From Astragalus membranaceus (Eukaryota; Streptophyta; Magnoliopsida; Fabales; Fabaceae): a stretch of DNA of 64,000 nucleotides. The notes under the pieces were generated by a model, which saw nothing but the letters and a program-made list of their open reading frames with translations, was not told the DNA's origin and did no database searches. Made by a program: the position numbers and the translations under genes. Each line of letters starts with the position of its first letter. Position 1 is the first letter of the stretch. Positions 40,180 through 52,203 of the stretch are shown here, one piece after another. The stretch covers positions 227,962,659-228,026,658 of the forward strand of contig CM076846.1 of NCBI GenBank assembly GCA_039519185.1, written 5' to 3'.

Positions 40180-40676
40180 TCGAAATTGTGGGGGGAGAGA
40201 GGGAGAGAGAGAGGAAAAAAACTTGTTTTTGGTCTTTTGTCTTATTGAGGACACTTCCTTTTTTTTTTGAGTTTTTGAATTTTGGGCATGGAAGTGATAG
40301 TGCACCTATTGAAAATGTGTCACATTTTTTGGGCACCATAAAATATCCTTCTAATCATTCATGACAATAAAAATTGTAATTTAATAATTGAGGAATATTT
40401 AATGGTCTTTTTTTTATTTTTCTATGCACTAAAAATGGAGAAAATGCATTTTTAATTATTTTGGATTCGGACTTTCTTTCCAAAAATTATACAAAAATAA
40501 TCCTTGGTATAGTAACGTGTATACCATGTCCTTGACCTGGTCTTGGTCCAAAAATAATTAATTTGCTTTTATTTAAATGCCCGAAAATGCAAAAATATGC
40601 ACTATATTATTTTCTGAAATTCCTAAAAATTGAGAAAAATATTTTTGACTTGGGCGGACAAAATTGGGGTATGACA
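36061..40676 (-). repeat. Ogre-like LTR 3
   Basis: 4,616 bp with the same solo LTR insertion (39239-40005), TATA box (38866-38873) and GA tract (40103-40214) as LTR 2. The sharing of the insertion shows that units 2 and 3 were copied after it happened. Confidence 0.85.
39239..40005 (+). mobile_element. 767-bp solo LTR inserted in Ogre LTR 3
   Basis: Same element and gtgat flanks as 21248-22014; duplicated with the 18-kb unit rather than inserted again. Confidence 0.8.
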
Positions 40677-42817
40677 GCTGCCCCTCTTTATTTATATTTT
40701 ACTAGAAAATGTGAAGTGTATTCAAATTTTCATAGTAGAAATAGAAATAAAGATAAAATAGACGTCAATTTTGTCCGTTTAGAGGGGAAATAGAGGATTT
40801 GAGAATGAACAGGGGATGGTTAACACTTGGCGCATTAACCGAGGAAGAAAAAAAATGAAGCACCACTCAGGGTCTGAAGGAGCACTAAGGCTCTGAAGGA
40901 CCACTCAGGGTCTGAAGGAGAACTAAGGCTCTGAAGGACCACCCGAGGTCTGGAAGGCTGCCTAGGCCTTAATTGAAGGACCATCGCGGTCTGAAGGAGC
41001 GCTACTAGCTACGGTACTAGTAAAACGGCCTGAGGGGGCCTTTATATTCGAGCGGCCATGATGGGTCAAGATCAGATCCGAAACTGATATGTTGACCATA
41101 AAGGACGTCCACTGTGTCCTAGGCTGACACAACTAGTCTGAAGGACCACTCGGGGTCTGAAGGACTTACCCGCAGCTCGAATACGAGGTGAAGTCTGCTT
41201 TTGAAGGGACACTTGGGTCCTGAAGGGATTCACGAATCCTGTTGATTGATTGATTGAAATGACCAATGCTGCCGCACTGGATTGAGGTACCTGCATACGT
41301 CAGCTGATGCGAGGAATGGTGCATGGAGTATGGGTGCATGTTATGCAAGGGCATGTTATGCATGTGCATGCAATGCTATGATTTTGGTGTGATGATGAAT
41401 GTGGTGGAACATTCCTGAAGTCCTTCTTTTGGTCTGACCGTTTTTTCCTGATCAGCTCTTTTTTTTTATAGAAATTCTTGAAAAATTGGGTTAACATAGA
41501 ACAAGAGTAAATAAGGATCACCGGGGATCTGAAGGAGCACTGGGCTCTGATGGTCTAATTCGCAGTCGATGCTTGGCGCATTGATTGGAGTTAAACCGAA
41601 GGACCGACGAGGTCTGAAGGGCATGCCTAAGCCTGATGGACCAATGGGTCTGATGGAGCGCAAACTAGCAACGGTACTAGTAAAACGGTCTGCTTGGGGG
41701 GGTGGCCTTTTTCGAGCGGCCATGGGTGGCAAGGTCAGGTCATTGACTTGATTTGCTCACCTCGGAGGACGTCCACTGTGTTTTTTAGGCGGACACAGCT
41801 AGTCTGAAGGACCTGGGGTCGGATGATCCGTCGGTTGCTCGATAACGCGACGTGCGATCTGGATTGAAGGACCATTGATGGTCTGAAGGAGCGCTTGGGC
41901 TCTGAAGGACCACTGGGGGTCAACAAAGGTACTGGGACTCTGAATTGTGATATGAGACCAGCGCTTGGAGCACTGACTTTGAGGGAACAAACTATTGGGA
42001 TTGGTACATGGCGTATCTGCCTAGAACATACCTAATGAATGCATTTACCTGAGACGGGAAAAGCTATCTATATTTGGCATGTCTAAAAATGCAATGAATG
42101 ATGTATGCGTGCAATATAGGTATGTGAAATGGTAGTCATCCGATGGGATGAATGAAGCGGGGCAGATGATGTGAGTTGAAGTTGATGGAACATGGAGGTT
42201 GACAACCAACGTATGTGAATGCAGATAAGATATGAATGTGATTGTGCTGATTAATGATGAATGTAATGGAATGAGCAATTTTCCTCCTTTTGTTTTTTGG
42301 CTTTTCTCTTTTTTCCTTTGGTATGAGTGTATGAAATGCAAAGTGTGAATGTGATGCAAATGTAATGCTTTAATGCGAATGCCATGCATGGTACAAAGAT
42401 ATGATTAGTGATGTAAAAATCTCTTTTTTTTGGGGCAACGAAGAGATCGGCACTTGGACATCTATCGAAGCAAACAATGTCATGCATGTAATGTGATGAA
42501 CATGGGATGATGAATGAAATGGGTATACCATGGGTGTTGAACCTGATGGAATGATGGACGGATTTTTCTTTTTGCTTTTTTCTTATTTATTTTGCTTCTT
42601 TTCTTGACGCATGCAATGCGAATGTAATACTTTGATGCAAATGCTATGGTGAATAAAGGAAACATATGAATGCGTAGCAAATGATATGATTGGTGATGTA
42701 GAAAGCTTTTGGCAACGATGAGACCGGCACTTGGCACGTCTATCGAAGCAAAAAAGTGTTACAGGTATGCAATGTGATGAATGTGCAATGCGAAAGTAAA
42801 TGGACTACAAAAGGCCC
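40677..42817 (-). mobile_element. Ogre interior, short form, copy 3 (noncoding)
   Basis: Nearly identical to 22685-24824 and 4692-6832. Confidence 0.75.
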
Positions 42818-43280
42818 GTGATAGTGCACCTATTGAAAATGTGTCTTATTGAGGACACTTCCTTTTTTTTTGAGTTTTTGAATTTTGGGCATGGAAGTGA
42901 TAGTGCACCTATTGAAAATGTGTCACATTTTTTGGGCACCATAAAATATCCTTCTAATCATTCATGACAATAAAAATTGTAATTTAATAATTGAGGAATA
43001 TTTAATGGTCTTTTTTTTTATTTTTCTATGCACTAAAAATGGAGAAAATGCATTTTTAATTATTTTGGACTGGGACTTTCTTTCCAAAAATTATACAAAA
43101 ATAATCCTTGGTAGAGTAACGTGTATACCATGTCCTTGACCTGGTCTTGGTCCAAAAATAATTAATTTGATTTTATATAAATGCCCGAAAATGCAAAAAT
43201 ATGCACTATATTATTTTCTGAAATTCCTAAAAATTGAGAAAAATATTTTTGACTAGGGCGGACAAAATTGGGGTATGACA
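42818..43280 (-). repeat. Truncated Ogre 5' LTR, copy 3
   Basis: Same truncated LTR and internal 28-bp duplication as the other two copies, followed by ctaag at 43281-43285. Confidence 0.85.
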
Positions 43281-46200
43281 CTAAGGAAAAGGGTAAAACA
43301 GTCAATTGACTTATTTAAATTTCCTTCACCTGACCCATTGACTCTCTCTTACTCACTACCACACAAAACCAACTCACCACTAAACACTCTCACACAAGTT
43401 CATAAATTAGAAAAAAATAGAATAGAGAGGCATTGAGAGGGAGGGGAGAAAAGAGAGGAAAGATCTCCATCACCTCTGGATGCATGTAACAAGTGACACC
43501 ACCATCCTCCCACATTTCCCTTCCTCTTCCCATTGAAACCAAGAATAACACCCACACCTCTTCCCTTCACAAATCACCATTTTCGCACCCAAGCTCCACC
43601 TTGGAGGAAAGTTGGGTTCCTAGTGTGTTTGTGACTCCGTTAGAGCTCCAAAAGTGTTCTGAGGTATTGCATGTCAGTTGGAAGTGTTGTTGAACAAGAT
43701 TCAGGAGCTACATTTCGAAATAGAGACTGTATGGAAGAGGACATAGGGGCTGGTTCTGAGTTTGACTAGCTTTTGAGTAGCTTTGGTGTGAATTGAGTCT
43801 ACATCTTCTTGATTGCTGTGGTTGTGTTTGTGATTCTCATCACACAAGGTGAGTTCTATACTCACTTAGTATTTTCTTTTCGAAATGTTGGCTGATTTCT
43901 GTCCATTTTCGGTTCATGAGTTTTCGAGTCAAAAACCGTATTTCGAACTTATAGAAAATGCATGTGTTTATGTTCATGATTGAATGATTGAATGAGATTG
44001 CTGGATCGAATGTGTTTGCTGTCATGAGCTGTTTTGTGAGCATGTAAGATTTGGATATCGATCGGAATGAAATTGGAATCGAAACGGAATGGAAAGAATT
44101 TCCTGAAACAACAATTTCTGGGTTACTGATGAACACGCGAGGATCGTGCGCCCCCAGTGGCACGGACCGTGCATCTTGTTCGCAAGTGGTCTGAAAGGTT
44201 TTAAAAACATGGCACGGACCGTGAGCCCTAGGGCACGGACCGTGTGTACCCTACGCATAGTGCGCCTCCAGGGCACGGACCGTGCGTAAGCTTCTGTTAC
44301 CCATTTTCAAAATGCACCTTAGTCAATAAGTTCCTTCTAATCATTTCCCCAAGGTTTCTCAATGATTATAATACATGAATGCCATGAAATTGGATATGCT
44401 TGAGATGAAAACTTATTAAGTTATGGAAGTTATGAAAAAACATACATTAGTAAGCGCGAGTGTACACAAGTCAAGTTAAGATAAAGGACTATAAGTCCAT
44501 ACAAGTCATGTAAATTCTCAATCCATGTAAATACAAGTCAAGTTACCTTCCCTTGAGGAAAGGAAGAATTACTTTCCCTAAAAGAAAGGTAGAATGGCAT
44601 ACATATAATAATATATGTATATCAAGGGTGACGACCCCAGATTATTAGCATACTAGGGCAGGGAAGTCATGAGTCTTAGACTATAGTATAACCTTAGAGG
44701 GGGGGTGAATAAGGTTATGTGTGAATCTTGGATTCTTTTCAAAATAAATGATAAGTTTGTCTAAATCAAATGCGGAAAAAGAGATTTGAACTTATCAGAT
44801 ATATGCAAGCAGGCAGATCAGGCACAATGAGATATTACTCTATATTCAACATTCACAATAAGGTTGTTTTATAAGTAACGCAATGATATTGAATATAACA
44901 GATCTACAGTAGTGATAGAGAAGATGATAGATAAACAGATCTGTAGTACAGTGAGTATAACTATAACCAGATTAACAGATTCAGATCAGAGTAGGGATAT
45001 AGTTATACAATAAATCCACTGAGTGATATTATAAAAAAATGTAAATAGTATAGCTATAAACAGATCTTAAATAGTATGAAGAGTATGATTATAAACAGAT
45101 CTGAGTAGTATAGCTATAAACGGATCACAGCAGTATAATAATATGGACAGATATAAACAATAAGAAATGTAAAGAGATAGGGATAGAGATACACCAGGAA
45201 TTTAGCGAGGTTCGGGATAAAAGCCCTACGTCCTCGGCCTCCGGCTTTGCAACCTTTGGACTTGATAACAACCACTATATTGAAGAATTGTTTACAAACA
45301 GGCAACTTCAAAATAGCAAATCTCAATTCCCCCGAACTGAGAACCCAAGCACCTAGCTAAGGATTTCAACACCACTTCAATCTCCTGATTGAACGACCCA
45401 AGAGAACCTCTCAGGATTTCAATACCACTTCAATCTTCCCTGATTGAACGACCCAAGATCACCTCCCAGGATTTCAAACCAACTCAATCTCCTGATTGAG
45501 AGACCCAAGAAAACTTCCCAGGATTTCAAACCAACTCAATCTCCTGATTGAGAGACCCAAGAAAACTTCCCAGGATTTCAGAGTGACCCCACTTAAAATA
45601 ACGAATACAACTTTGAGATCTATGATCCAATCACTTCGGATAGTATGACAGTATAGTAACTTTAGAGAGATGAGTGATTTGGAAAATAGAAAATGATATG
45701 AAAGTTGAAGCTCTATTTTCTCTCTTTCTCAGATCTAGAAAATGTATGTGAGAAGCAGAGAGGAGTTGTGAATTGTGGTGTGAGGTGTGTTTTTGAAAAT
45801 GAGAAACACACCTCCTATTTATAGGCGTAGGAAAAATTGATTTTTGAAAACCATTTAATGCATAGGATAATCGATTAAGGCCTTTATGTTTTGACAAGCC
45901 ATAATCGATTATTTGACAAACTTGGAAACATTTATTTGCTTGATAATCGATTATGTATAGAAGGCAAACAAGCATATAATCGATTATCTTGATAAAAAAG
46001 GAAACATTACTTTGCTTGCTAATCGATTATGTATGAAGTGCAATAGGCAGGTAATCGATTATTTTGATGTAAAAGGAAACATTGAGAAGCTTGCTAATCG
46101 ATTATTGATATTAGTTCAAATAGGCACATAATCGATTTATTGTTGTAAAAAAGGAAACAAATATTGGCTTGATAATCGATCATTTGTTTTAGATAAAATA

Positions 46201-47563
46201 GGAGAGTAATCGATTATGTGCTCTGAAAACATTCAGGCACCTAATCTATTACCATAATCTATTATCTTTATAAAAAAGGAAAGAAAGGCAAGCCACTAAT
46301 CGATTATTTGTTTTAGTTAAAATAGGAGAGTAATCGATTATGTGCTCTGAAAACATTCAGGCACCTAATCTATTACCATAATCTATTATCTTTGTAAAAG
46401 AATAGGATTTTGATTTCAAGCCTTCAACAAAACTATTTTTAGGGTTTTAATCTTTCAACAAAAAATAGTTTTAGGGTTTTTGTTTCCACCCTATGCTTGC
46501 ATAAAATATTTTTCAAAACTATTTTGATGCACCATGCATGTTTTGAAAAACTCATCTCTCAGCTACTAAAAGTCATAGACCTTCAGTGATAGGACCTTTA
46601 CACAGTGTCCTAAAGAAAGCTTATAAACAATTAGGTTTTGGACTTCTGAGGTGGCTTCTTCTCCAAGCTGCTCCATTTTAATCTTCCTGCTCTTTGCTTT
46701 ATGTCCTGTACTTAATTCAACTTGAACCATTAGTAGATAAGGTGTAATTTGTTATCATACAAAACAAAGAGTGTTTGCCCTTGGTTCAACAATGAGCCCG
46801 AACCGTAGGCCCCTTCCATGTAGCCCACTTTCCAAGGTCAGCGGGATTGGGTTCACCGAGAATCATGAAAATAGAAAGTGATTTCGACGTGTTGTGCTAA
46901 GTTAAAGAAAAGATAAGGCATGAACTGTAGTCGCTTATTAGGGCTACAAGTAATAAAGAAATATAACACGTAGTCGCTTATTAGGGCTACTGGTTAGAAG
47001 AATATATGTCCACGTAGTCGCTTATTAGGGCTACGAGTTCAAAGAAAAAACATGTCCACATAGTTGCTTATTAAGGCTATGAGTTCAAAGAATAAAAGCA
47101 TAATGAACCGCTAGAGTTAGTAAGGGGTCTCGATAGGACTCACTGAGATAATGTTTATCTCACCCTTTATTATTGTGGTTTTTACAGAGAAACGGGGAAA
47201 AGCAAAGGCTAAGAAACACGGTTAGCCGGTGTGACTCTTGGAGTTATTGATGAAACAGTTTTAAGATTATGCCTTTTTCCCTTTTGTTGTCTTTGTATTA
47301 CCGATTGTATAACTATTACTTGCTAACAGTTGTAAATCGTTTCCGCTACTTAGGTTTTAGGTATTGAACAACAAGATTGTATAAGTTTTAAGTCACGAGA
47401 CTTAAGTACTTTGTTAAGTTTAATGAGGTTCATGGAACCATTTGATAATTATTTATCGAAAGTTTTTAGTTGTGTTCAATATTCAATAACAGGAAGTTAC
47501 TCTGATGTATGTCAAGTGAGGCACTTTGGTATTTCTACAAGCTAGAAATACTGGGGTGTTACA
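43281..47563 (+). mobile_element. LTR-H segment, copy 3, with solo LTR
   Basis: As 25288-29570, but followed by the native right flank agatgtgctcc. The solo LTR lies at 44674-46791 and the GTAGTCGC repeats near 46927. Confidence 0.6.
44674..46791 (-). mobile_element. Copia-type solo LTR, copy 3
   Basis: 2,118 bp flanked by atgag; AATCGATT array at 45877-46392. Confidence 0.7.
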
Positions 47564-48235
47564 AGATGTGCTCCCTTGTTCCATTGTTGACTCAGAGTTG
47601 CCTTGCGCTCCCCCAGAACCACCTGACCCGCCTAACCCTCCAAACCCATTCTCACAAATGTTTCCTGCACCCTTGACCTTGTTTCAGCCACTCATCTCTA
47701 CCCTCTCTTCACCATACTTGGTTGTCCAGGGCCTATGATACCCATTAATATGTTTTCACCCCATCTTCTTTGACCTTTAGTCTCATAATAGAAGACCCAA
47801 TGGCTAGTTGACCTTCAAATACAGGGGAATTCTGGACTTTTCTTCTCTCCTCCCACACCAACTTTGTGAGCCTTTTTCTTCTTTTTTGGAGTGCCTCTCG
47901 TCTTGCTTAGTGATGGAGCCATTTTTACGTTTACGGTTGGGTAGTGCTTCAGGTGCATATTTTGCGGTCAAGGCAGTTAGGGGTTCACTATGTGATTTGT
48001 GCTTGTTGGTTGACTTAGGTGCATTGAGATTTGTTTATGTTTTAGTTAAGTTAATTCATTAGGCTTTGGTTGTTTCGGGTGCTACTCATGTGCTTAGTGT
48101 TAATTTTTAGGAGTATTCAGCTATATTTGATTGGATGTTGTTGCCTTCCTTGTAAGCTAGAGGCTTACACTTTGTGTGATGTTTCGGTGGCATTTACCCG
48201 TTATCAATGAAGTATTGTATGATTGACAAAAAAAA
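47564..48235 (+). mobile_element. Possible LINE 3' end or retroposed fragment, copy B
   Basis: The 670 bp end in an eight-A run (48228-48235) after gtattgtatgattgac, in the style of plant LINE 3' ends. No reverse transcriptase or endonuclease motif is visible. A 105-bp part next to LTR-H occurs inverted at 61541-61641. Weak support; it could be ordinary intergenic sequence. Confidence 0.3.
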
Positions 48236-48799
48236 TCAAAGACTAACAAACAGCATGAAAATATTATTGTAAAGGACAATGAAAGAAAATTGTTCCATAG
48301 GAGCCTGTAGAATCACGCGCTTGTGGTGTGCTTTTGTTTTTCATTATGAAAGATGTCTACAAGATAGTGTTGGGAGGTCCATGGTAGACTAAAATGAGTC
48401 AAAATTTTCTTCATTTTCTTTTATCATTTATTCTCTCCATTTACTACAAGATAGTGTTTTAGATGTATAAAAACTATTTGAACATTATTTAATGTTACTT
48501 TCTCAAAACTATAATCATAACAGAAATAGATAAAAAAAAAAGAAATGGAGAAAAATGTAGCAGTTAGTATTTGAATGAATGATGATTGTCGTAATGAAAG
48601 AAAATGAAACCAATTATGTAATTACTGAGCTGAGAATGGATTAATTAAAAATTGAAACGCTTGATCTTTATTAGTACTTTTATTGTGCAAGAGAAATCCA
48701 ATAGATATTATTATTGCCATTTGTTGCAAAAAAGAAAACGATTGTGAAACTTGTGAGTTACAAATATAAAACCAAAGGATTCACTTATATGTATGCATC
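48236..48799. other. Upstream region of DEFL copy B
   Basis: AT-rich, no coding sequence or known repeat recognised beyond two ctacaagatagtgtt words. It is the likely promoter region of the gene. The matching stretch before copy C (58905-59486) is nearly identical apart from a short insertion near 59166. Confidence 0.5.
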
Positions 48800-48807
48800 T
48801 ATAAATA
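48800..48807 (+). promoter_or_regulatory. TATA box of DEFL copy B
   Basis: tataaata lies 80 bp before the ATG at 48887, a normal plant distance for a short 5' UTR. It is conserved in copy C (59487-59494). Confidence 0.6.
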
Positions 48808-48886
48808 TTCCCAAGAGTCAGGCTTCTTCATCCCAGCAACTCCCTACATAGGATTCACTTATATACGCAATCAACATAAAACAAGC

Positions 48887-49549
48887 ATGTCCAAGTTGTG
48901 TTCCATAAATGTGACTCTCCTCCTCTTCCTCCTATCTATAACAGGTATTTTATGCACTATATTTTAGGGGTAGCGTTATGTTAATTAAAACTTTTTTTTA
49001 TAAGCAATGTTAGTGGGGGAGGGGGAATGTTAGCTTCCTGGGTTTGAGCCCATGACCTCCTTCTTGCACTCCTTTGGTGCACTTTTTCGGTATCCCATAG
49101 CTCGCCAACTGAACTACCTACTTGGGATATGTTAATTAAAACTTTTTATTTATGTTCTAAATAAATATGTTGTTGTGATGCATATAGGTGCTCTGATGGC
49201 TTTGGTGGCGAGTGGTGAGAGTGTGACTGTAAGGTGTAGGGATGATTATGGGGTTTGCAATTCTAAGTGCAACAGCAAGTGCTTCTTCCAACATCAAGAT
49301 CGTGATCCTAGGGCGCACTGTGAGCGAGACCCTGGTATTACTGGAAAAATAAGGTGCTGGTGTTCCTATAACTGTCCTCGCAAAATATGTGAAGCAAATT
49401 CGGGTCCTCTTAAAAAAGTCTGCAATGATGCTCAATGTGTTAAATATTGTGCTGCTAAGTATCCTGGCAATGGAACTACTGGATACTGTTTAAGTGTTGG
49501 ATATCCAGCTTTGGCCAGTTGTCAATGTCGCTACTTTTGCAAGCGATGA
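48887..49549 (+). CDS. Two-domain defensin-like secreted protein, copy B
   Basis: Two exons, 48887-48944 and 49188-49549, are joined across a GT-AG intron (phase 1) and give 139 residues. Exon 1 encodes the hydrophobic core of a signal peptide (VTLLLFLLSITG), and cleavage is likely near residue 30. The mature part has 16 cysteines, which read as two consecutive eight-cysteine modules. The second fits a CS-alpha-beta pattern well (C-x10-C-x4-C-x3-C-x12-C-x10-C-x-C-x3-C). The first is similar with tighter spacing (C-x6-C-x3-C-x3-C-x12-C-x11-C-x-C-x3-C). The one-intron, signal-exon structure is typical of plant DEFL genes. Such proteins are secreted and act in defence, reproduction or symbiosis; which applies here cannot be told from sequence. 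The exon-2 reading frame also opens upstream in the intron, but the spliced start with a signal peptide is preferred. Confidence 0.85.
48997..49128 (-). mobile_element. tRNA-derived SINE in the DEFL intron, copy B
   Basis: The minus strand reads like a tRNA-related SINE head: A box TAGTTCAGTTGG (49105-49116) and B-box-like GGCTCAAACC (49041-49050). A 19-bp direct repeat (48978-48996 and 49129-49147, starting atgttaattaaaac) flanks it, as expected of LINE-mobilised insertion. The family is not assigned. The same insertion is in copy C, so it predates the block duplication. Confidence 0.8.
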
Positions 49550-49750
49550 TGAGTGATAATTGTAGGATTAATTAATACTTTTATGTAGGAAAGGTGAACA
49601 TGAACTATGTTGATGTTTGAATTAATGCAAAATTCGAAGTTATAGCTATTATTATTCACTGACACTGGGATTATTATGTCTTTTCTTTTTCAGTGCACAA
49701 TTCTTCCTACTTGTTTTCAACTCTCACATCATTATTTCTTCCTTGCATAT

Positions 49751-49905
49751 GCCCAACTGCATAAGCCCCGTCTTCTATTTCTATTTTATGCCAAACCCTT
49801 ATTCTTTTTCTTCTTCTATTTTATGCCCAACTGCATAAGCCCCTTCTTCTATTTCTATTTTATGCCAAACCCCAACTGCATAAGCCCCTTCTTCTATTTC
49901 TATTG
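49751..49905 (+). repeat. CT-rich tandem expansion downstream of DEFL copy B
   Basis: Units containing aactgcataagccccttc and ttctatttctattttatgcc occur three times here but once in copies A and C. They directly replace the stretch at 90-290 of copy A. Confidence 0.75.
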
Positions 49906-50031
49906 AAACAGTTTTGCCATTTTCATGTCGGTTCATCAGTTTGGTTGAAGGGGTCTTCTGGACCAAATGGCATTCTAGTTCATGGATGAATCACACACTC
50001 CCGTACTCCAAGTAATTCTTATGTGGTCACA

Positions 50032-50173
50032 AATATTTAGACACATTATTTTGTCACACGCACAAAACAGAAATAAATGCAGAAACAAATAATACTAAAA
50101 TAATAGTTGTGTATTTCCCCAAGTGCATTTATTTCTGTTTTGTGTGTGTGACCAAATGATGTGACTAAATATT
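50032..50173. repeat. Foldback MITE-like hairpin, copy B
   Basis: Equivalent to 432-573 with the same arms and spacer and a few substitutions. Confidence 0.75.
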
Positions 50174-50927
50174 ACTGTAACATTAGAAGAGCTTCTTTCA
50201 CTGTGTAAAATCATTTTCGATATTTTAATATACATTACATGTTCATGGAAAATTACAAGAATGGGGTAATTTAGCTAAACTGAGATTAGCTAGAGGCCTT
50301 AATTAATTAATTTAGCTAAACTGAGAATAATTAGCATAAATTCTTAATTATGAGATATTTAAAATTGATTGAAACGAATAAATTATCGTTTATGCATAAT
50401 TGGTGTATTATGCTAAGTATAGAAGTTAGAAGTTAGGGAGAAATTGTGGAGTTAGAAATAGTTTAAGTGAGAAACTAAGGAAAAGGGTAAAACAGTCAAT
50501 TCACTTATTTAAATTTCCTTCAGCTGACCCATTGACTCTCTCTTACTCACTACACACAAAACCAACTCACCACTAAACACTCTCACACAAGTTCAGAAAT
50601 TAGAAAAAAATAGAATAGAGAGGCATTGAGAGGGAGAGTGAGCCGTGAGAGGGAGGAGAGAAAAGAGAGGAAAGATCTCCATCACCTCTGGATGCATGTA
50701 ACAAGTGACACCACCATCCTCCCACATTTCCCTTCCTCTTCCCATTGATACCAAGAATAACACCCACACCTCTTCCCATCATAAATCACAATTTTCGCAC
50801 CCAAGCTCCACCTTGGAGGAAAGTTGGGTTCCTAGTGTGTTTGTGACTCCGTTAAAGCTCCAAAAGTGTTATGAGGTATTGCATGTCAGTTGGAAGTGTT
50901 GTTGAACAAGATTCAAGAGCTACATTT

Positions 50928-52141
50928 TGTGGATACCTTGTATTGCAGGTAACCTAATATTGCAGGTCGAGTTTTGATGATGAAAAAGACAGAGCCAAAG
51001 TGTGGCCCAAGTGAATGAAAGTGACAAAGCCAAAGTTGATAAAAAGTGACATATAATCAAAGTCACAATCCAAGACAATCAAGCTCAAGAATTGAAGATT
51101 CAAGCTTAAGGGTAGTCCTTAAGTATAAGGGTAGTCCTTAGGGTTTGGGTGTGTCTTAGGAAAAAGTGTAAGCTCTTTCGCAGATCAGCTCGTCTCTCGA
51201 AGTCTCACACACTCACACAAGTTTTCAAAATGCATGCATACTTACATAAACACAAAAAGCATTTTTGAAAAGCATAAAATCGATTTTCTCTATTTTACTC
51301 TATATATCAAAATCGATTTTCAGGTCAATACAAAAGCTAAGAATCGATTCATACTAGTTTCACTAAGTATGCAAATCGATTTCTAAGTATTTCTAAAAAG
51401 AAAGAATCGATTCATACTATTTTACACTAAGCATAAATATTTCAACGTAAACCTTTTTCTTCATAGCCTATAAATAGAGGCTTCATAGTCTTCATTTTAC
51501 ACAACCAAAGTTTACAATCTATCACATCTTTGAAAAACTCTTTACACTTTATTCTCTGCTCTTCTCGCACCGCTGGTCCGTTAGAGCTGATCTCTTGCAA
51601 GAGTTAGTTGGGGTTGCATTCTTCAAGTTGTATTATCTGCCTACATTAGAGGTATTTCGGTCTTTAAGTTTGTAATTGTTTGTTGGTTGTATTTTGTACT
51701 GGGGAGTGGGGTATTTCTCTAGGGTAGCTGTTTGTACTAGGAAGTGGGGTATCTTTCTGGGGCAGCTTGTTGTAACAAGGGTGGGGTATCTCTTGTTGTA
51801 TTGTGTTTAGATTTGAGGGCTCTTCAATAGGTGGGGTATCCTAGGTGAAGAGTGCCTGAGTCTGTAAAGGTTTTCCAAGGCACCTGTAAGCCTTGTTTTG
51901 TGTTAGTGGAAAATCTCACAAAGGTGTGAGGACTGGACGTAGGTCACTAGGAGGTGACCGAACCAAGATAAATCTATGTGTGCTTTACTGCTTTATTTCT
52001 AATTCATTCGCTTTCATTTAACCTGCGCGATAATTAATCTAAGTCATTGAAAAAGGGGAAAAAGTTTTCAAAAGATCTGAAAAGTTTTTAAATCTCAATT
52101 CACCCCCCCCCCCCTCTTGAGACTGAAGCCACATGGCAACA
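50928..52141 (+). repeat. 5' LTR of the copia element
   Basis: 1,214 bp, TGTGGATACC to TGGCAACA. A TATA box (tataaata) lies at 51469-51476. It lacks 217 bp present in the 3' LTR (55561-55777). The deletion lies between two cataaa words and removes seven AATCGATT palindromes, leaving five. Confidence 0.9.
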
Positions 52142-52169
52142 CATTTCGAAATAGAGACTGTTTGGAAGA
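52142..52169 (+). other. Host flank copied behind the 5' LTR
   Basis: These 28 bp are identical to 56481-56508, the host sequence after the 3' LTR, including the local variant gactgtttgg (gactgtatgg in other LTR-H copies). A primer-binding site should stand here. After it the sequence joins the gag leader. Confidence 0.85.
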
Positions 52170-52203
52170 CTCTTGTATAAAGGGCCTAGCAGCTTCAAGA
52201 GAA

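Larger units (their letters stand above)
29571..47563. repeat. 18.0-kb tandem unit, second full copy
   Basis: Same order of parts as 11580-29570. Its right end does not fuse to a further Ogre interior. It runs through tgttaca into agatgtgctcc, the native right flank of LTR-H, so it is the last unit of the array. Confidence 0.9.
47564..50261 (+). repeat. Duplicated DEFL block, copy B
   Basis: This block lies between two LTR-H copies and aligns with 58215-61061 (copy C) and, for its right end, with 1-661 (copy A). It contains a LINE-like stretch, the DEFL gene, and the MITE. Copy B differs from A and C by loss of about 200 bp downstream of the gene and gain of extra tandem copies of a CT-rich unit at 49760-49905. 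Confidence 0.85.

Noticed and set aside
39809..40339. A 176-codon minus-strand frame
   Set aside because: It crosses the GA microsatellite and the solo LTR end and changes length with microsatellite size in the sister LTRs.
11580..47563. The array as a pure assembly artefact
   Set aside because: Not excluded, but the units carry distinct single-base differences, and copy 1 and the last unit have different, sensible outer borders.
47808..48062. An 84-codon frame present before both DEFL genes
   Set aside because: It is kept only as part of the duplicated block. Substitutions do not favour silent sites by eye and no family is recognised.
49041..49116. A tRNA gene on the minus strand
   Set aside because: A and B boxes are present but the cloverleaf is not; long direct repeats show it is a SINE.
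49157..49435. A 92-codon frame antisense to DEFL exon 2
   Set aside because: It is a shadow of the cysteine-rich exon; no independent signal.
52117..52203. An upstream in-frame start for gag
   Set aside because: It lies in the LTR end and the duplicated host flank, so it is a product of the rearrangement; the ATG at 52204 begins the family-like sequence.
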